This document shows positions 53,174-61,679 of a stretch of DNA of 64,000 nt, piece after piece. The notes under the pieces are model-generated. The model was given only the letters and a program-made list of their open reading frames with translations, did not search any database and was not told where the DNA came from. Within the stretch, counting starts at the first letter, position 1, and each line of letters starts with the position of its first letter. This stretch comes from CALCHA01 sp035548175 (GTDB lineage: Bacteria > Planctomycetota > Phycisphaerae > WQYP01). The position numbers and the translations under genes are program-made. The stretch lies in contig DASZTO010000096.1 of assembly GCA_035548175.1 (NCBI GenBank), forward strand, positions 28,208 through 92,207. Direction: 5' to 3'.

Positions 53174-54370
53174 TCATCCTTCCTTCACGGGATCCACCAG
53201 CCGCACCGATTCCTCCTCCGCAATCTCCGATACACCCCGATCCGACCGATGCTCCTGCGTATCCGCAATCTGCGGCTTCTCCGCCTCCATCGGCGGCAAA
53301 CTCGGCAGATCGTTCAGCCGATCGATCAACAGCCGCAGCTTCGCCAGCGACCGCCGGTCGAATTTCAGCACCACGCGCGGATACTGCGGCACCAGAGTTT
53401 CCTCATCGATCGTCTGCGTGTCGCGCACCTCGATCCGTCCGCTCATGCAGATGCCCCCAAAATCCACGTTGATCTTCCCCAGCTCCTCCGGCGTGGGTTT
53501 ATACTTCACTCGCAAGAACAGCTCATCGCGCAGATACCGGCATGAATGATAATTCCGGTAAAACTTTTCAATGTGCGCCACCCCGTCCGCCGCATCGTTG
53601 GTGATGTAATACAAAGCGGTATCATCCGGCGACACCAGCCCGCCGCCCAGAAGTTCCTCACGAATGTAGCGGTCCCACGACCGCCAATAGGTGCCGCCCG
53701 GCTGCTCCATCAGCACGATCGGCAGCGGATCGCACCGCCCCGTCTGCACCAGCGTCAGCACCTCGAAGCCTTCATCGTGCGTTCCGAAGCCGCCGGGAAA
53801 CAGCACGATAGCATGCGTTTCCTTCACGAACACCAGCTTCCGCGAAAAGAAATAGCGGAAGTGGATCAGCTTCTCATCGCCTTCAATAAACTCGTTGGTC
53901 TTCTGCTCGAAAGGCAGCTTGATGGCCACGCCAAAACTCGCCGCCTGTCCGGCGCCTTCGTGCCCGGCCGCCATGATGCCCCCACCGGCCCCGGTGATCA
54001 CCATGAACCCCGCATCCGCCAGCCGCTTCCCGCACTGCACCGCAAGCTGATAGTTGGGATGCGCCGCGGGCGTGCGCGCCGAGCCGAAGATCGACACCTT
54101 CCGCCGCTGCCGATAGGGTTTGAAGATCTTGAACGCATAGCGCAGTTCCTTGAACGACCGCGCCATCAGCTTCATCTCGGCCCGTCCCGGATCGTCACTG
54201 GCCAGCTTCAGCGCCGCCTGAATCATCTCGGCCGTCAGATCCCGGTCCCCGCCCCTGGCGATGCCCGCCGAATCGAGAAGCTGATTGATCGCATCGGAAT
54301 GGGGATAGTCGTTGCCGCGAATCACACACCCTGCCTTTCGGGACTGCGCCGGGGGAAACACATCAAGCAT
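53174..54370 (-). CDS. LOG/TIGR00730-family Rossmann-fold protein
   Basis: The 398-residue protein contains the LOG (lysine decarboxylase-like) fold. VSIFGSARTPAAHPNYQLAV, MVITGAGGGIMAAGHEGA and the family signature PGGFGTHDEGFE are all present. LOG proteins are phosphoribohydrolases acting on nucleotides such as cytokinin precursors or AMP. This is a longer subgroup with extra N-terminal (about 90 residues) and C-terminal (about 110 residues) regions of unknown role. The ATG at 54370-54368 is chosen; a GTG at 54397 is also in frame. It diverges from the MFS gene. Confidence 0.85.
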   Translation of the reverse strand: MLDVFPPAQSRKAGCVIRGNDYPHSDAINQLLDSAGIARGGDRDLTAEMIQAALKLASDDPGRAEMKLMARSFKELRYAFKIFKPYRQRRKVSIFGSARTPAAHPNYQLAVQCGKRLADAGFMVITGAGGGIMAAGHEGAGQAASFGVAIKLPFEQKTNEFIEGDEKLIHFRYFFSRKLVFVKETHAIVLFPGGFGTHDEGFEVLTLVQTGRCDPLPIVLMEQPGGTYWRSWDRYIREELLGGGLVSPDDTALYYITNDAADGVAHIEKFYRNYHSCRYLRDELFLRVKYKPTPEELGKINVDFGGICMSGRIEVRDTQTIDEETLVPQYPRVVLKFDRRSLAKLRLLIDRLNDLPSLPPMEAEKPQIADTQEHRSDRGVSEIAEEESVRLVDPVKEG

Positions 54371-54427
54371 ACGAACGCCGCCCGCGGTTTCAAGCACACA
54401 CGCCTCATGTTTTCCATCGCAACTGCG

Positions 54428-54455
54428 TTGACCCTCCGACGCCTTGCCCTACACT
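54428..54455 (+). promoter_or_regulatory. Candidate promoter of the MFS transporter gene
   Basis: TTGACC (54428-54433) and TACACT (54450-54455), 16 bp apart, lie in the 113-bp divergent spacer, 28 bp before the ATG. Confidence 0.55.
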
Positions 54456-54483
54456 AGTGGTTTCCGCCTCCCGGGAACCTCTC

Positions 54484-55827
54484 ATGAAAAAAGCCTCGCT
54501 CCTCACGCTGTTCCTTATCGTCTTCATCGATCTCATCGGCTTCGGAATCCTCCTGCCCAACCAGCAGTACTATGGCGAAATCTTCGGCATCCACAACACC
54601 TTCTTCCTCGTCCTCATCGGGCCCGCCTATTCCCTCTGCCAGTTCCTCTTCGCGCCCATCCTTGGCAAATGGTCCGATCGCGCCGGCCGCCGCCCCGTCC
54701 TGATCCTCTCCCAGATCGGCACGCTCGTCGGTTTCCTGCTGCTCTTTGGCGCGCACTTCCTCGTCCCGGTCAACCAGGGCCTCGCCATCTTCCTGCTCTA
54801 CTTCTCCCGCGTCCTCGACGGCATCTCCGGCGGCAACATCTCCATCGCATCCGCCTACATCGCGGACATCACCACGCCCGAAAATCGCGCCAAGGGCATG
54901 GGCGTCATCGGCGCCGCCTTCGGCATCGGCTTCGTCTTCGGCCCTTTCATCGGCGGCCTCGTCGGCAGCTCCAAGCATCTCGGCCTGCCTTACGTCCCCG
55001 TCGCCGCCGCTCTTTTCTCCGCCGCCGCGCTGCTCCTGACCATCTTCACCCTCCCCGAATCGCACCACCCCGGCGAAGCCTCCCCCGAAGGCCTCCGCCG
55101 CTACAACGCCGCCTCCATTTTTCACACTCTGGTGCGTCCGATCATCGGCATGCTGATCCTGATGTCCTTCGTCAACGGTTTCGCCTTCGCCGGGATGGAG
55201 CAAACTTTCTCGCTCCTCATCCAGCAGCGCGCCTACGCCACGCTCACCGCCAGCAATCCCATCGAAGCCGCCAAAGCCGCCTCCGGCGCCTGCGGTTATC
55301 TCTTCGGCGGCATCGGCATCATCATCGCGCTGGTGCAGGGCGGTCTCATCGGCCGGCTTACCAAAGCGTTCGGCGAAGCCGCCCTCGCCATCACCGGGCC
55401 GATCATCATCGCGGCCGGCCTCGTCATCGTCGGCTCCGCGGGCATCTGGATTCCTGTGTGGACCGCCTTCATCTTCGGCAGCGCCTGCCTCGCCCTGGGC
55501 TCCTCGCTCTTCACACCCTCGATCCAATCCCTGGTCTCGCGCCACGCCTCCAACAAGGAACAGGGCGAAGTCCTCGGCGCCTTTCAGGGCATGGCCTCCT
55601 TCGCGCGCGGCGCCGGGCCGCTCCTCGCCGGCGCCCTGTTCGCGTACGTCTGGGTCAACAGTCGCTTCGCCGGCTCCGCGCCGTACTTCGTCTCCGCCGC
55701 CCTCTGCATCGTCGTCTCGCTCTGGGCCCTCACGATGCGCACCCGCATCAAACCGCCGGCCGTCGAATCGGCGCCCGCCCCGGCCGCCAATATGGAACCC
55801 TCGCCCGACAAACAAACTCCCGCCTGA
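54484..55827 (+). CDS. Major facilitator superfamily transporter (TetA/MdtG-like)
   Basis: The 447-residue inner-membrane protein has twelve predicted helices and the drug:H+ antiporter pattern. Motif A is GKWSDRAGRRPVLI between helices 2 and 3 (near residue 70), the ISGGNISIASAYIADIT segment is in helix 4-5, and GVIGAAFGIGFVFGPFIGG in helix 5 is a motif C equivalent. It therefore most resembles tetracycline/multidrug efflux carriers, though the substrate is unknown. The Pro/Ala-rich tail is cytosolic. It is transcribed divergently from the LOG gene. Confidence 0.87.
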   Translation: MKKASLLTLFLIVFIDLIGFGILLPNQQYYGEIFGIHNTFFLVLIGPAYSLCQFLFAPILGKWSDRAGRRPVLILSQIGTLVGFLLLFGAHFLVPVNQGLAIFLLYFSRVLDGISGGNISIASAYIADITTPENRAKGMGVIGAAFGIGFVFGPFIGGLVGSSKHLGLPYVPVAAALFSAAALLLTIFTLPESHHPGEASPEGLRRYNAASIFHTLVRPIIGMLILMSFVNGFAFAGMEQTFSLLIQQRAYATLTASNPIEAAKAASGACGYLFGGIGIIIALVQGGLIGRLTKAFGEAALAITGPIIIAAGLVIVGSAGIWIPVWTAFIFGSACLALGSSLFTPSIQSLVSRHASNKEQGEVLGAFQGMASFARGAGPLLAGALFAYVWVNSRFAGSAPYFVSAALCIVVSLWALTMRTRIKPPAVESAPAPAANMEPSPDKQTPA

Positions 55828-55865
55828 TATCTGATACAATGATGCGGTGCGTGCGGAGACCAGCC

Positions 55866-56090
55866 ATGTCCCAGCCTGTTGTCAAAATCGATCCGCAAAT
55901 CCTTGGCGGAACGCCTTGCTTCGCGGGCACCCGCGTGCCCGTGAAATCCCTCTTCGATCATCTGAAACTCGACTATTCCATCGATGAGTTCCTGGACGAA
56001 TTCCCGACCGTCGAGCGCGCCCAGGTCGAGCAACTCCTTTCGCTCCTCGAACGCAAAGCTCCCGCTCTCGCCGGTGATGCGGCGGCATGA
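55866..56090 (+). CDS. DUF433 antitoxin-like protein
   Basis: The 74-residue protein has the DUF433 pattern: VVKIDPQILGGTPCFAGTRV, LFDHLKLDYSIDEFLDEFPT and a helical end with EQLLSLLE. Such proteins are winged-helix antitoxins that pair with DUF5615 PIN-like toxins. The ATG at 55866 follows GGAGA. Its stop overlaps the start of the next gene by four bases (ATGA), supporting an antitoxin-toxin pair. A TACAAT hexamer at 55835-55840 may be the -10 of the pair. Confidence 0.85.
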   Translation: MSQPVVKIDPQILGGTPCFAGTRVPVKSLFDHLKLDYSIDEFLDEFPTVERAQVEQLLSLLERKAPALAGDAAA

Positions 56091-56410
56091 AGCTTCTGCT
56101 GGACGAACACTTCTCGCATCGCCTGCGCCGCTACTTCTCCGGTCACGACGTCTTCACGGTCAGCTACATGGGCTGGCGCGGCACGCAAAACGGAGCGCTT
56201 CTCGCCAAAGCCGCCGCGGCAGGGTTTGATGCGGTCATTACCATGGACGCGGGCATCCAATACCAGCAAAACCTGGCAGCGCTTCCCTGTTCTGTTATCG
56301 TGATCCAGGCAGAGAGCAACGCCGTTGAACACGTCCAGCCACTGATCCGTGCCATCCTCCAAGTGCTCAGCGACCTACGACCGCAGACCATCGTTCGGGT
56401 GGGTAATTGA
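56087..56410 (+). CDS. DUF5615 PIN-like toxin
   Basis: The 107-residue protein starts MKLLLDEHFSHRLRRYF. The DE pair and a later AVITMDAGIQYQQNL carry the acidic residues of the DUF5615/Mut7-C PIN-like fold, suggesting a metal-dependent RNase. With the overlapping DUF433 gene it forms a probable type II toxin-antitoxin module. All acidic positions I can recognise (D6, E7, D53) appear intact. Activity is inferred from family only. Confidence 0.83.
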   Translation: MKLLLDEHFSHRLRRYFSGHDVFTVSYMGWRGTQNGALLAKAAAAGFDAVITMDAGIQYQQNLAALPCSVIVIQAESNAVEHVQPLIRAILQVLSDLRPQTIVRVGN

Positions 56411-56426
56411 CCCACGGCGCAACGCG

Positions 56427-57182
56427 TCAATTGCTGGGGGTTCTTACCAACCCTCTTTCAACCCCCACCGCCACCCACCATCCCACGGTCCATCCGAGCA
56501 CGCCGCCGAACGCCACATCGCTCCAGAAGTGCGCCTGCATCACCACGCGCGTCACCGCGCACAGCGCCGCGAGCACGATGAACAACCATTTCCCCCGCGG
56601 CGACAGCACCGTCAACGCCGCCGCCAGCGAAAACGCCAGCGTCGAATGTCCGGACGGCCAGGACAAATCCCCCGCGTGCGGATGGAATCCCCGCAGAAAC
56701 TGCCACACATTCGCCCCGTCCGTCACGATCGGCCGATACCGCCCCGCCGTCACCGCGATCAGCGCCCCGATTCCCCCGGCCACCGCCCCGGCGACAAGCA
56801 GCGTCACCGCCGCCCGCCACCCGCGCGCATCATAAATCCACAAGATCGCCATCAATCCCACGATAATGTACGGCTCCCCCATGTCCCGAAACAGCCGCCA
56901 GAAGTTCTCCGTCCGCTTGTATACACGTCCGTGCATGGGCGAGGGGACCCGATCGTAAAAGGGCGCCGTCGCGGCATTCGCCGGTTCATGCGCCGCCTCA
57001 TACGTCGCCGCCACATACGCATCCTGGTCCCCCATGAACCAGCGCGTCGCCCGCCACGCCCATGTATCCGCCGCCGCATGGTTGGCCAGCAGCACCGCCT
57101 CGACGATCACCAGCGCCACCCATAGCAATGCCCACGCTCCCCACCCCGCTGCCCCCGCCCGCCGCTGAACCCTCATCACCAT
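56427..57182 (-). CDS. PAP2-family membrane phosphatase
   Basis: The 251-residue membrane protein has about six helices and the three PAP2 motifs: GRYRP near residue 147, PSGHS near 177 and the RVVMQAHFWSDV segment near 213 with the catalytic histidine. Family members dephosphorylate lipid phosphates such as undecaprenyl pyrophosphate or phosphatidate. The ATG at 57182 has GGAGGT about five bases upstream; an ATG two codons later is possible. It converges on the toxin gene. Confidence 0.87.
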   Translation of the reverse strand: MVMRVQRRAGAAGWGAWALLWVALVIVEAVLLANHAAADTWAWRATRWFMGDQDAYVAATYEAAHEPANAATAPFYDRVPSPMHGRVYKRTENFWRLFRDMGEPYIIVGLMAILWIYDARGWRAAVTLLVAGAVAGGIGALIAVTAGRYRPIVTDGANVWQFLRGFHPHAGDLSWPSGHSTLAFSLAAALTVLSPRGKWLFIVLAALCAVTRVVMQAHFWSDVAFGGVLGWTVGWWVAVGVERGLVRTPSN

Positions 57183-57258
57183 CCCTTACCTCCGCCACCG
57201 ATACTCCTCCTCGCCCCGCAGTGGCAACCACGCGGCCACACCCAATGACGCCCGCGCC

Positions 57259-57300
57259 CTTTCGTGCTTTTCGTGCCCTTCGTGGCCATTTATGGTCGTC
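57259..57300 (+). repeat. 42-bp TTTCGTG-type intergenic element
   Basis: This element is 35/42 identical to the copy at 38700-38741, built from CTTTCGTG-, TTTTCGTG- and CTTCGTGG-like nonamers and ending in GTCGTC. It lies between the PAP2 gene and the rpsB terminator. Confidence 0.8.
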
Positions 57301-57302
57301 CG

Positions 57303-57338
57303 CAAAAACAACGGGAGCGGCCTCTCGACCGCTCCCGC
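57303..57338 (-). terminator. Intrinsic terminator of rpsB
   Basis: On the minus strand CGGGAGCGG and CCGCTCCCG (57329-57337 and 57312-57320) form a perfect 9-bp stem with an 8-nt loop, followed by TTGTTTTTG. It begins 25 bp after the rpsB stop. Confidence 0.85.
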
Positions 57339-57362
57339 ATCATTTCAGATTCGCCGTGAACT

Positions 57363-58241
57363 TCAAGCCTGGCCCGCCGCCGCAGGCTCGCCCACCCCCG
57401 CATGCTCGGCCGCCGGCTCCGCAGGCGCTTCGACCGGCTGGGGCTTCTCCGCGGCGGCCGCTTCCTGTTCGGCCTGCTGCGAGGTCGTCGGACGCCGCCG
57501 CCGTTCGCCGCGCCGCCCGCCCTCGCGATCGCCATCATCCTTGGCGGTGCGTCCGGCCTTGCCTTCGATCACCGCATCGCCGACTTCCCGGAGGATCAGC
57601 TCGATCGCCCGCATGGCGTCGTCATTGCCCGGAATGGCGATATCGACTTCATCGGGGTCCGAATCGGTGTCGATCAGCGCCACGACCGGAATGCCCAGCT
57701 TCCGCGCTTCCTTGATCGCAATATTTTCCCGCTTCACATCGACGATGAACAGCGCCCCGGGCAGCTTGTCCATCGTGCGCACGCCGGAAAGGTTCCGCAG
57801 GATCTTGCGGTACTCGCGCTTCAGGGAGCTTTCCATCTTTTTCGAGTAATTCTTCGACACATCGGCCGACTGCAGAATTCCTTCCAGCTCTTCCAGGCGC
57901 TGCAACCGGCTGCGAATCGTGCGATAGTTCGTCAACGTCCCGCCCAGCCACCGTTCGGCCACATAGGGCATCCCGGAGCGCTTGCCCACCTCCTCCACCA
58001 CGGAGCGCGCCTGGCGCTTGGTTCCCACAAACACCACATCCTTGCCCGACGCGACGAGCCGGTTCAAAAACCGCTTCGCCGCCAGCAACCCCTTCAGGGT
58101 CTCGCGCACATCAATAATATGGATGAGATTGCGTTTGCCATAGATGAAGGGCTTCATCTTCGGGTTCCACCGGCTCTGCCGATGGCCAAAATGAATGCCC
58201 GCATCAATAAGGTCTTTGACGAGCTGAGGATTGGCGGCCAT
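57363..58241 (-). CDS. rpsB: 30S ribosomal protein S2 with an acidic/Ala-rich tail
   Basis: S2 binds the small subunit late in assembly and is needed with S1. The core is standard: LVKDLIDAGIHFGHRQSRWNPKM, the VGTKRQARSVVEEV block, YVAERWLGGTLTNYRTI and the ALIDTDSDPDEVDIAIPGNDDA segment. Beyond residue 235 there is a roughly 55-residue tail, first Arg-rich (RREGGRRGERRRR-like) then Ala/Glu/Pro-rich. GGAG lies eight bases before the ATG. tsf, its usual partner, does not follow; a terminator does. Confidence 0.95.
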   Translation of the reverse strand: MAANPQLVKDLIDAGIHFGHRQSRWNPKMKPFIYGKRNLIHIIDVRETLKGLLAAKRFLNRLVASGKDVVFVGTKRQARSVVEEVGKRSGMPYVAERWLGGTLTNYRTIRSRLQRLEELEGILQSADVSKNYSKKMESSLKREYRKILRNLSGVRTMDKLPGALFIVDVKRENIAIKEARKLGIPVVALIDTDSDPDEVDIAIPGNDDAMRAIELILREVGDAVIEGKAGRTAKDDGDREGGRRGERRRRPTTSQQAEQEAAAAEKPQPVEAPAEPAAEHAGVGEPAAAGQA

Positions 58242-58594
58242 GGGACGACTCCAAGGGTCTGCAGCGATCTCTTAGAAGGCTCGCCGTCTCGGCCGCGCTG
58301 GCGGTCACATCCGCCCACGCGCCTGAAACGCCCTCTGTGCATCGCTTACTACGCCGGCAACGACACCCGCTCCACGCGGTTCGCCCGCCGCCGGCAAGAA
58401 AAAATGAACCGCCGGTACGGAATCGCTTCCGCACAGGTCGGTAACACGACGGCGAATAATGAAGTGTACAATACCACCCCCGCATGGTCAATCGTGCCTT
58501 GGACGCCCAAAATGCTGCCGGCGCGCTGTCCCAGCGAATCGCCCGCCGGCGTGTACAATATCCCTCCCATGCCTGCCCCTTTCGAGGATCTGAC
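58242..58594. promoter_or_regulatory. Divergent rpsB-trpS spacer
   Basis: No gene is supported in these 353 bp. Two copies of GTGTACAATAYC (58465-58476 and 58552-58563) contain TACAAT hexamers that could be plus-strand -10 elements for trpS, but neither has a good -35. The rpsB side may hold a leader of up to about 150 nt. Confidence 0.35.
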
Positions 58595-59692
58595 GTGTCC
58601 AAGCCGCGCATCCTGACCGGAGATACCCCCACCGGACGCCTCCATCTGGGCCACTGGGTCGGCTCGCTGGAAAACCGCGTCGCCCTCCAGCGCGACTATG
58701 ACTGCTACTTCATCATCGCCAACGTTCACGCCTTCACCTCGCCCGCCCGGCTCGAGCACCCCGACGAAGTCCGCCAGTCCGTCATCGACATCGCCACCGA
58801 TTATCTCGCCGCCGGCATCGATCCCGCCCTCTCCACCATCTTCGTGCAATCGGAGGTTCCCGCCATCGCCGAGCTCACCTTCCTCTTCGCCATGCTGATC
58901 CCCTTCAACCGGGTCATGCGCAACCCCACCCTCAAGGATGAAATCCGCGACAAAGGCCTCGGCGAGAATTACTCCTTCGGCTTCCCCATGTATGCCGTCG
59001 GCCAATGCGCGGACATTCTCGCCTTCCGCCCGGAGCTCGTCCCCGTCGGCGAGGACCAGCTTCCGCACCTCGAGCTCTGCCGCGAAGTCGCCCGCCGCTT
59101 CGATCAGCTTTTCTGCCACGTCGATCCGCACACTGAGGACAGAGATTTCATCAAGGCCGGCGGCGTATTCCCCGTCATCCAGGCCAAGCTCGGTCGCGTC
59201 AAACGTCTCGTGGGCACCGGCGCTCCCAGCCCCGAGACCGGCCAGCTTCTCAAAATGTCCAAGAGCCTCAACAACGCCATCTTCCTCTCCGACGACCCCG
59301 ACACCCTCCGCAAAAAAGTCATGTCCATGTACACCGACCCCAACCGCAAACGCGCCACCGATCCCGGCGAAACCGATCCCGAAAAGAATCCGCTCTGGGC
59401 CTATCACGAAACCTTCAACCCCGACAAGCCGTGGGTCGCTGAGTATCAGGCCAAGTACAAGGCCGGCGGCGTCGGCGACGTCGATGTCAAAAAGAAACTC
59501 GTCGAAGTCCTCGTCGCCCTGATCGACCCCATCCGCCGGCGCCGCGCCACCTTCGAAGCCGATCCCGCCGGCGTTTTGAAGGTCCTCAAGGAAGGCACCG
59601 CCCGCGCCAACGCCGTCGCCGAGGAAACCCTCTATCTGGCCAAACAAGCGATGGGCCAGGGCTACTGGCGGCGCTCCCTCAAAGCCGATTGA
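58595..59692 (+). CDS. trpS: Tryptophan--tRNA ligase
   Basis: TrpRS charges tRNA-Trp. The 365-residue class I synthetase has the HIGH-type motif in TPTGRLHLGHWVGSL, ENYSFGFPMYAVGQCADIL and VGEDQLPHLELCREVARRF in the active site, and KMSKS at 220-224. The GTG at 58595 follows GAGGA by six bases and gives the normal SKPRILTGD start; the upstream in-frame extension lacks conservation. Confidence 0.95.
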   Translation: MSKPRILTGDTPTGRLHLGHWVGSLENRVALQRDYDCYFIIANVHAFTSPARLEHPDEVRQSVIDIATDYLAAGIDPALSTIFVQSEVPAIAELTFLFAMLIPFNRVMRNPTLKDEIRDKGLGENYSFGFPMYAVGQCADILAFRPELVPVGEDQLPHLELCREVARRFDQLFCHVDPHTEDRDFIKAGGVFPVIQAKLGRVKRLVGTGAPSPETGQLLKMSKSLNNAIFLSDDPDTLRKKVMSMYTDPNRKRATDPGETDPEKNPLWAYHETFNPDKPWVAEYQAKYKAGGVGDVDVKKKLVEVLVALIDPIRRRRATFEADPAGVLKVLKEGTARANAVAEETLYLAKQAMGQGYWRRSLKAD

Positions 59693-59751
59693 CGCCTAAA
59701 ATGCTGGGAAGCTCGGGGGAGAAGGAGGGCGGGGAGGGCTGGAGGGTTTGA

Positions 59752-60957
59752 ATGCGCATCGCGTCGGGATTGGCGGTCGGGAGCGGCGGTGCGGCAGATA
59801 CCCCGGCGCTCGCCGCGGACTTGACCCGTCAGGTGCGCGCGACGCTCACCAACGATTCCATCGACCTGCTGATGGTTTTCGTCGCCGCCTCCCTCGCCCC
59901 TTCCTTCGAGAGCCTCATCGCCGCGCTCCGCCACTCGCTTCTCCCCGCCGGTCGCGGCCACATCCTCGCGATCACCGCCGAATCCATCATCGGCACCGAC
60001 CAGGAAATCGAACGCCAGCCCGCCGCCTCCGTCCTTGCGCTCTCTTTCAAAAACGCCGACGTGCACATCCACCCGTTCCATCTCCACGAGGAAGACTGGC
60101 CCGACGCCATCGGCGAGGAGGGCGCCCTCCGCCAGCGCCTGGGCGCCATCGACAACACCCGCGCCTTCATCATCCTTGCAGACCCCTTCACCACCCCCGT
60201 CGTCCAGCTCCTCGAAGCCTGGTCCCGCCAGTTCCCCGAAGCTCCCGTTATCGGCGGCATGGCCTCCGGCATGCGCGCCGCCGGCGATGCCCGCCTCGCC
60301 CTCGATGATGGCGTTTACTCCGAAGGCGCCGTCGGCGTCGCCATCTCCGGCAATGTCGAAATCGATTGCGTCGTCTCCCAGGGATGCCGGCCCGTCGGCG
60401 AAAACCTCGTCATCACCCGCTGCAACCGCAACGTCATCGAGCAGCTCGACGGCAAAAAAGCCCTCGCCGCCATCGAGGAAATGATCTCCGGACTGCCACT
60501 CCATGACCGCCAGCTTATCGCCACCGGCGGCCTGCTCATCGGTCGCGTCATCGACGAGGGCAAAGGCAATTACGGCCGCGGCGATTTCCTCATCCGCAGC
60601 CTCGTCGGCGTCCGCCGCGACAGCGGCGCCATCCTCATCGGCGACATGGTCCGCACCGGCCAGACCGTCCAGTTCCACGTCCGCGACGCCCGCACCGCGG
60701 AACAGGAAATGCGCCTCCTTCTCGAAGGCGAAACCATCCTCGCAGATCCCCCCGCTGGCGCACTGCTCATCACCTGCAACGCCCGCGGCACCCGCCTCTT
60801 CGAAATGCGCCACCACGACATCTCCCTCACCCGCCAGGTCCTGGGCGCGATCCCCGTCGCCGGTTTCTTCGCCGCCGGCGAACTCGGCCCCGTCGGCGAC
60901 CGCAATTTCATCCACGGCCACACCGCCGTCCTCGCTCTTTTCCGTTCCTCCACGTGA
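59752..60957 (+). CDS. FIST domain protein
   Basis: The 401-residue protein has FIST_N (about residues 20-215, including ADPFTTPVVQLLEAW, then PVIGGMASG) followed by FIST_C (about 220-370, with LITCNARGTRLF and a VAGFFAAGELGPVG end). FIST proteins are thought to sense small ligands such as amino acids in signal transduction; this one is a stand-alone cytosolic form. GGAGGG lies about five bases before the ATG. The CYTH gene follows after 13 bp, likely in the same transcript. Confidence 0.88.
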   Translation: MRIASGLAVGSGGAADTPALAADLTRQVRATLTNDSIDLLMVFVAASLAPSFESLIAALRHSLLPAGRGHILAITAESIIGTDQEIERQPAASVLALSFKNADVHIHPFHLHEEDWPDAIGEEGALRQRLGAIDNTRAFIILADPFTTPVVQLLEAWSRQFPEAPVIGGMASGMRAAGDARLALDDGVYSEGAVGVAISGNVEIDCVVSQGCRPVGENLVITRCNRNVIEQLDGKKALAAIEEMISGLPLHDRQLIATGGLLIGRVIDEGKGNYGRGDFLIRSLVGVRRDSGAILIGDMVRTGQTVQFHVRDARTAEQEMRLLLEGETILADPPAGALLITCNARGTRLFEMRHHDISLTRQVLGAIPVAGFFAAGELGPVGDRNFIHGHTAVLALFRSST

Positions 60958-60970
60958 CCCGGAATCCCCC

Positions 60971-61531
60971 ATGCCCCTCGAGATCGAAGTCAAACTCCGC
61001 ATCCCTTCCCACGACGCCATCCGCGCCGCCCTGCAACGTGAAGGCGCCGCTCGCCTCGGCCGCGTCCGCGAGCACAACATCTTCTTCGATCGACCCTCCG
61101 GCGAGCTTCGCCAGAAAGACTCCGGTCTCCGCGTCCGCATCGCCCACCCCCAAGCCGGTCCCCCCACCGCCCTGCTCACTTTCAAAGGCCCGCCCGGACA
61201 GACCGGCCTGCGCGCCCGCGAAGCCTTCGACCTCCACATCGATCCCGTCGATCAACTTGTCCCGCTCCTCCAGGCCCTTGGCTTCCAGCAAATCCTCCTC
61301 TTTGAGAAAAACCGCGAAACCTGGCAACTCGACAATTGCCTCATCGAACTTGACGAACTCCCCAGCCTCGGCCATTTCGTCGAAATCGAAGCCCAGGGCC
61401 CCGACGCCTCCGAAACCGCCGTCCGCGCCATGCAGCGCCGCCTCGGCCTCGACGCCCTCCCCGATCACCTCCAGAGCTACAGCCGCATGGCCCGCGACGC
61501 CGCCGGCCCCTCCGCCGAACTCCGCTTCTAA
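60971..61531 (+). CDS. CYTH domain protein (class IV adenylate cyclase / triphosphatase family)
   Basis: The 186-residue protein is a CYTH triphosphate tunnel enzyme. The ExExK signature is E4-I-E6-V-K8, and further charged residues line the barrel (LRVRIAH, LLTFKGP, EAFDLHI, FVEIEAQG). Members hydrolyse or cyclise triphosphates (thiamine triphosphate, ATP to cAMP, polyphosphate). The CyaB-like length and pattern do not settle the activity. Being 13 bp after the FIST gene it probably belongs to the same unit, which could link ligand sensing to a nucleotide product; that is inference. Confidence 0.87.
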   Translation: MPLEIEVKLRIPSHDAIRAALQREGAARLGRVREHNIFFDRPSGELRQKDSGLRVRIAHPQAGPPTALLTFKGPPGQTGLRAREAFDLHIDPVDQLVPLLQALGFQQILLFEKNRETWQLDNCLIELDELPSLGHFVEIEAQGPDASETAVRAMQRRLGLDALPDHLQSYSRMARDAAGPSAELRF

Positions 61532-61679
61532 TCGTGGCATGGCCGTCCCGCCATTGGCGGCTCGCAGGCCCCTCTATGCCCCCGATCGCTGATTTCCCCC
61601 CTCAAAATTGGTATCGTTACACCACCCGCAGGACCGATAATCCCCACTGCGCAATAGTGCGCCTGGACCCCGACCCCTC

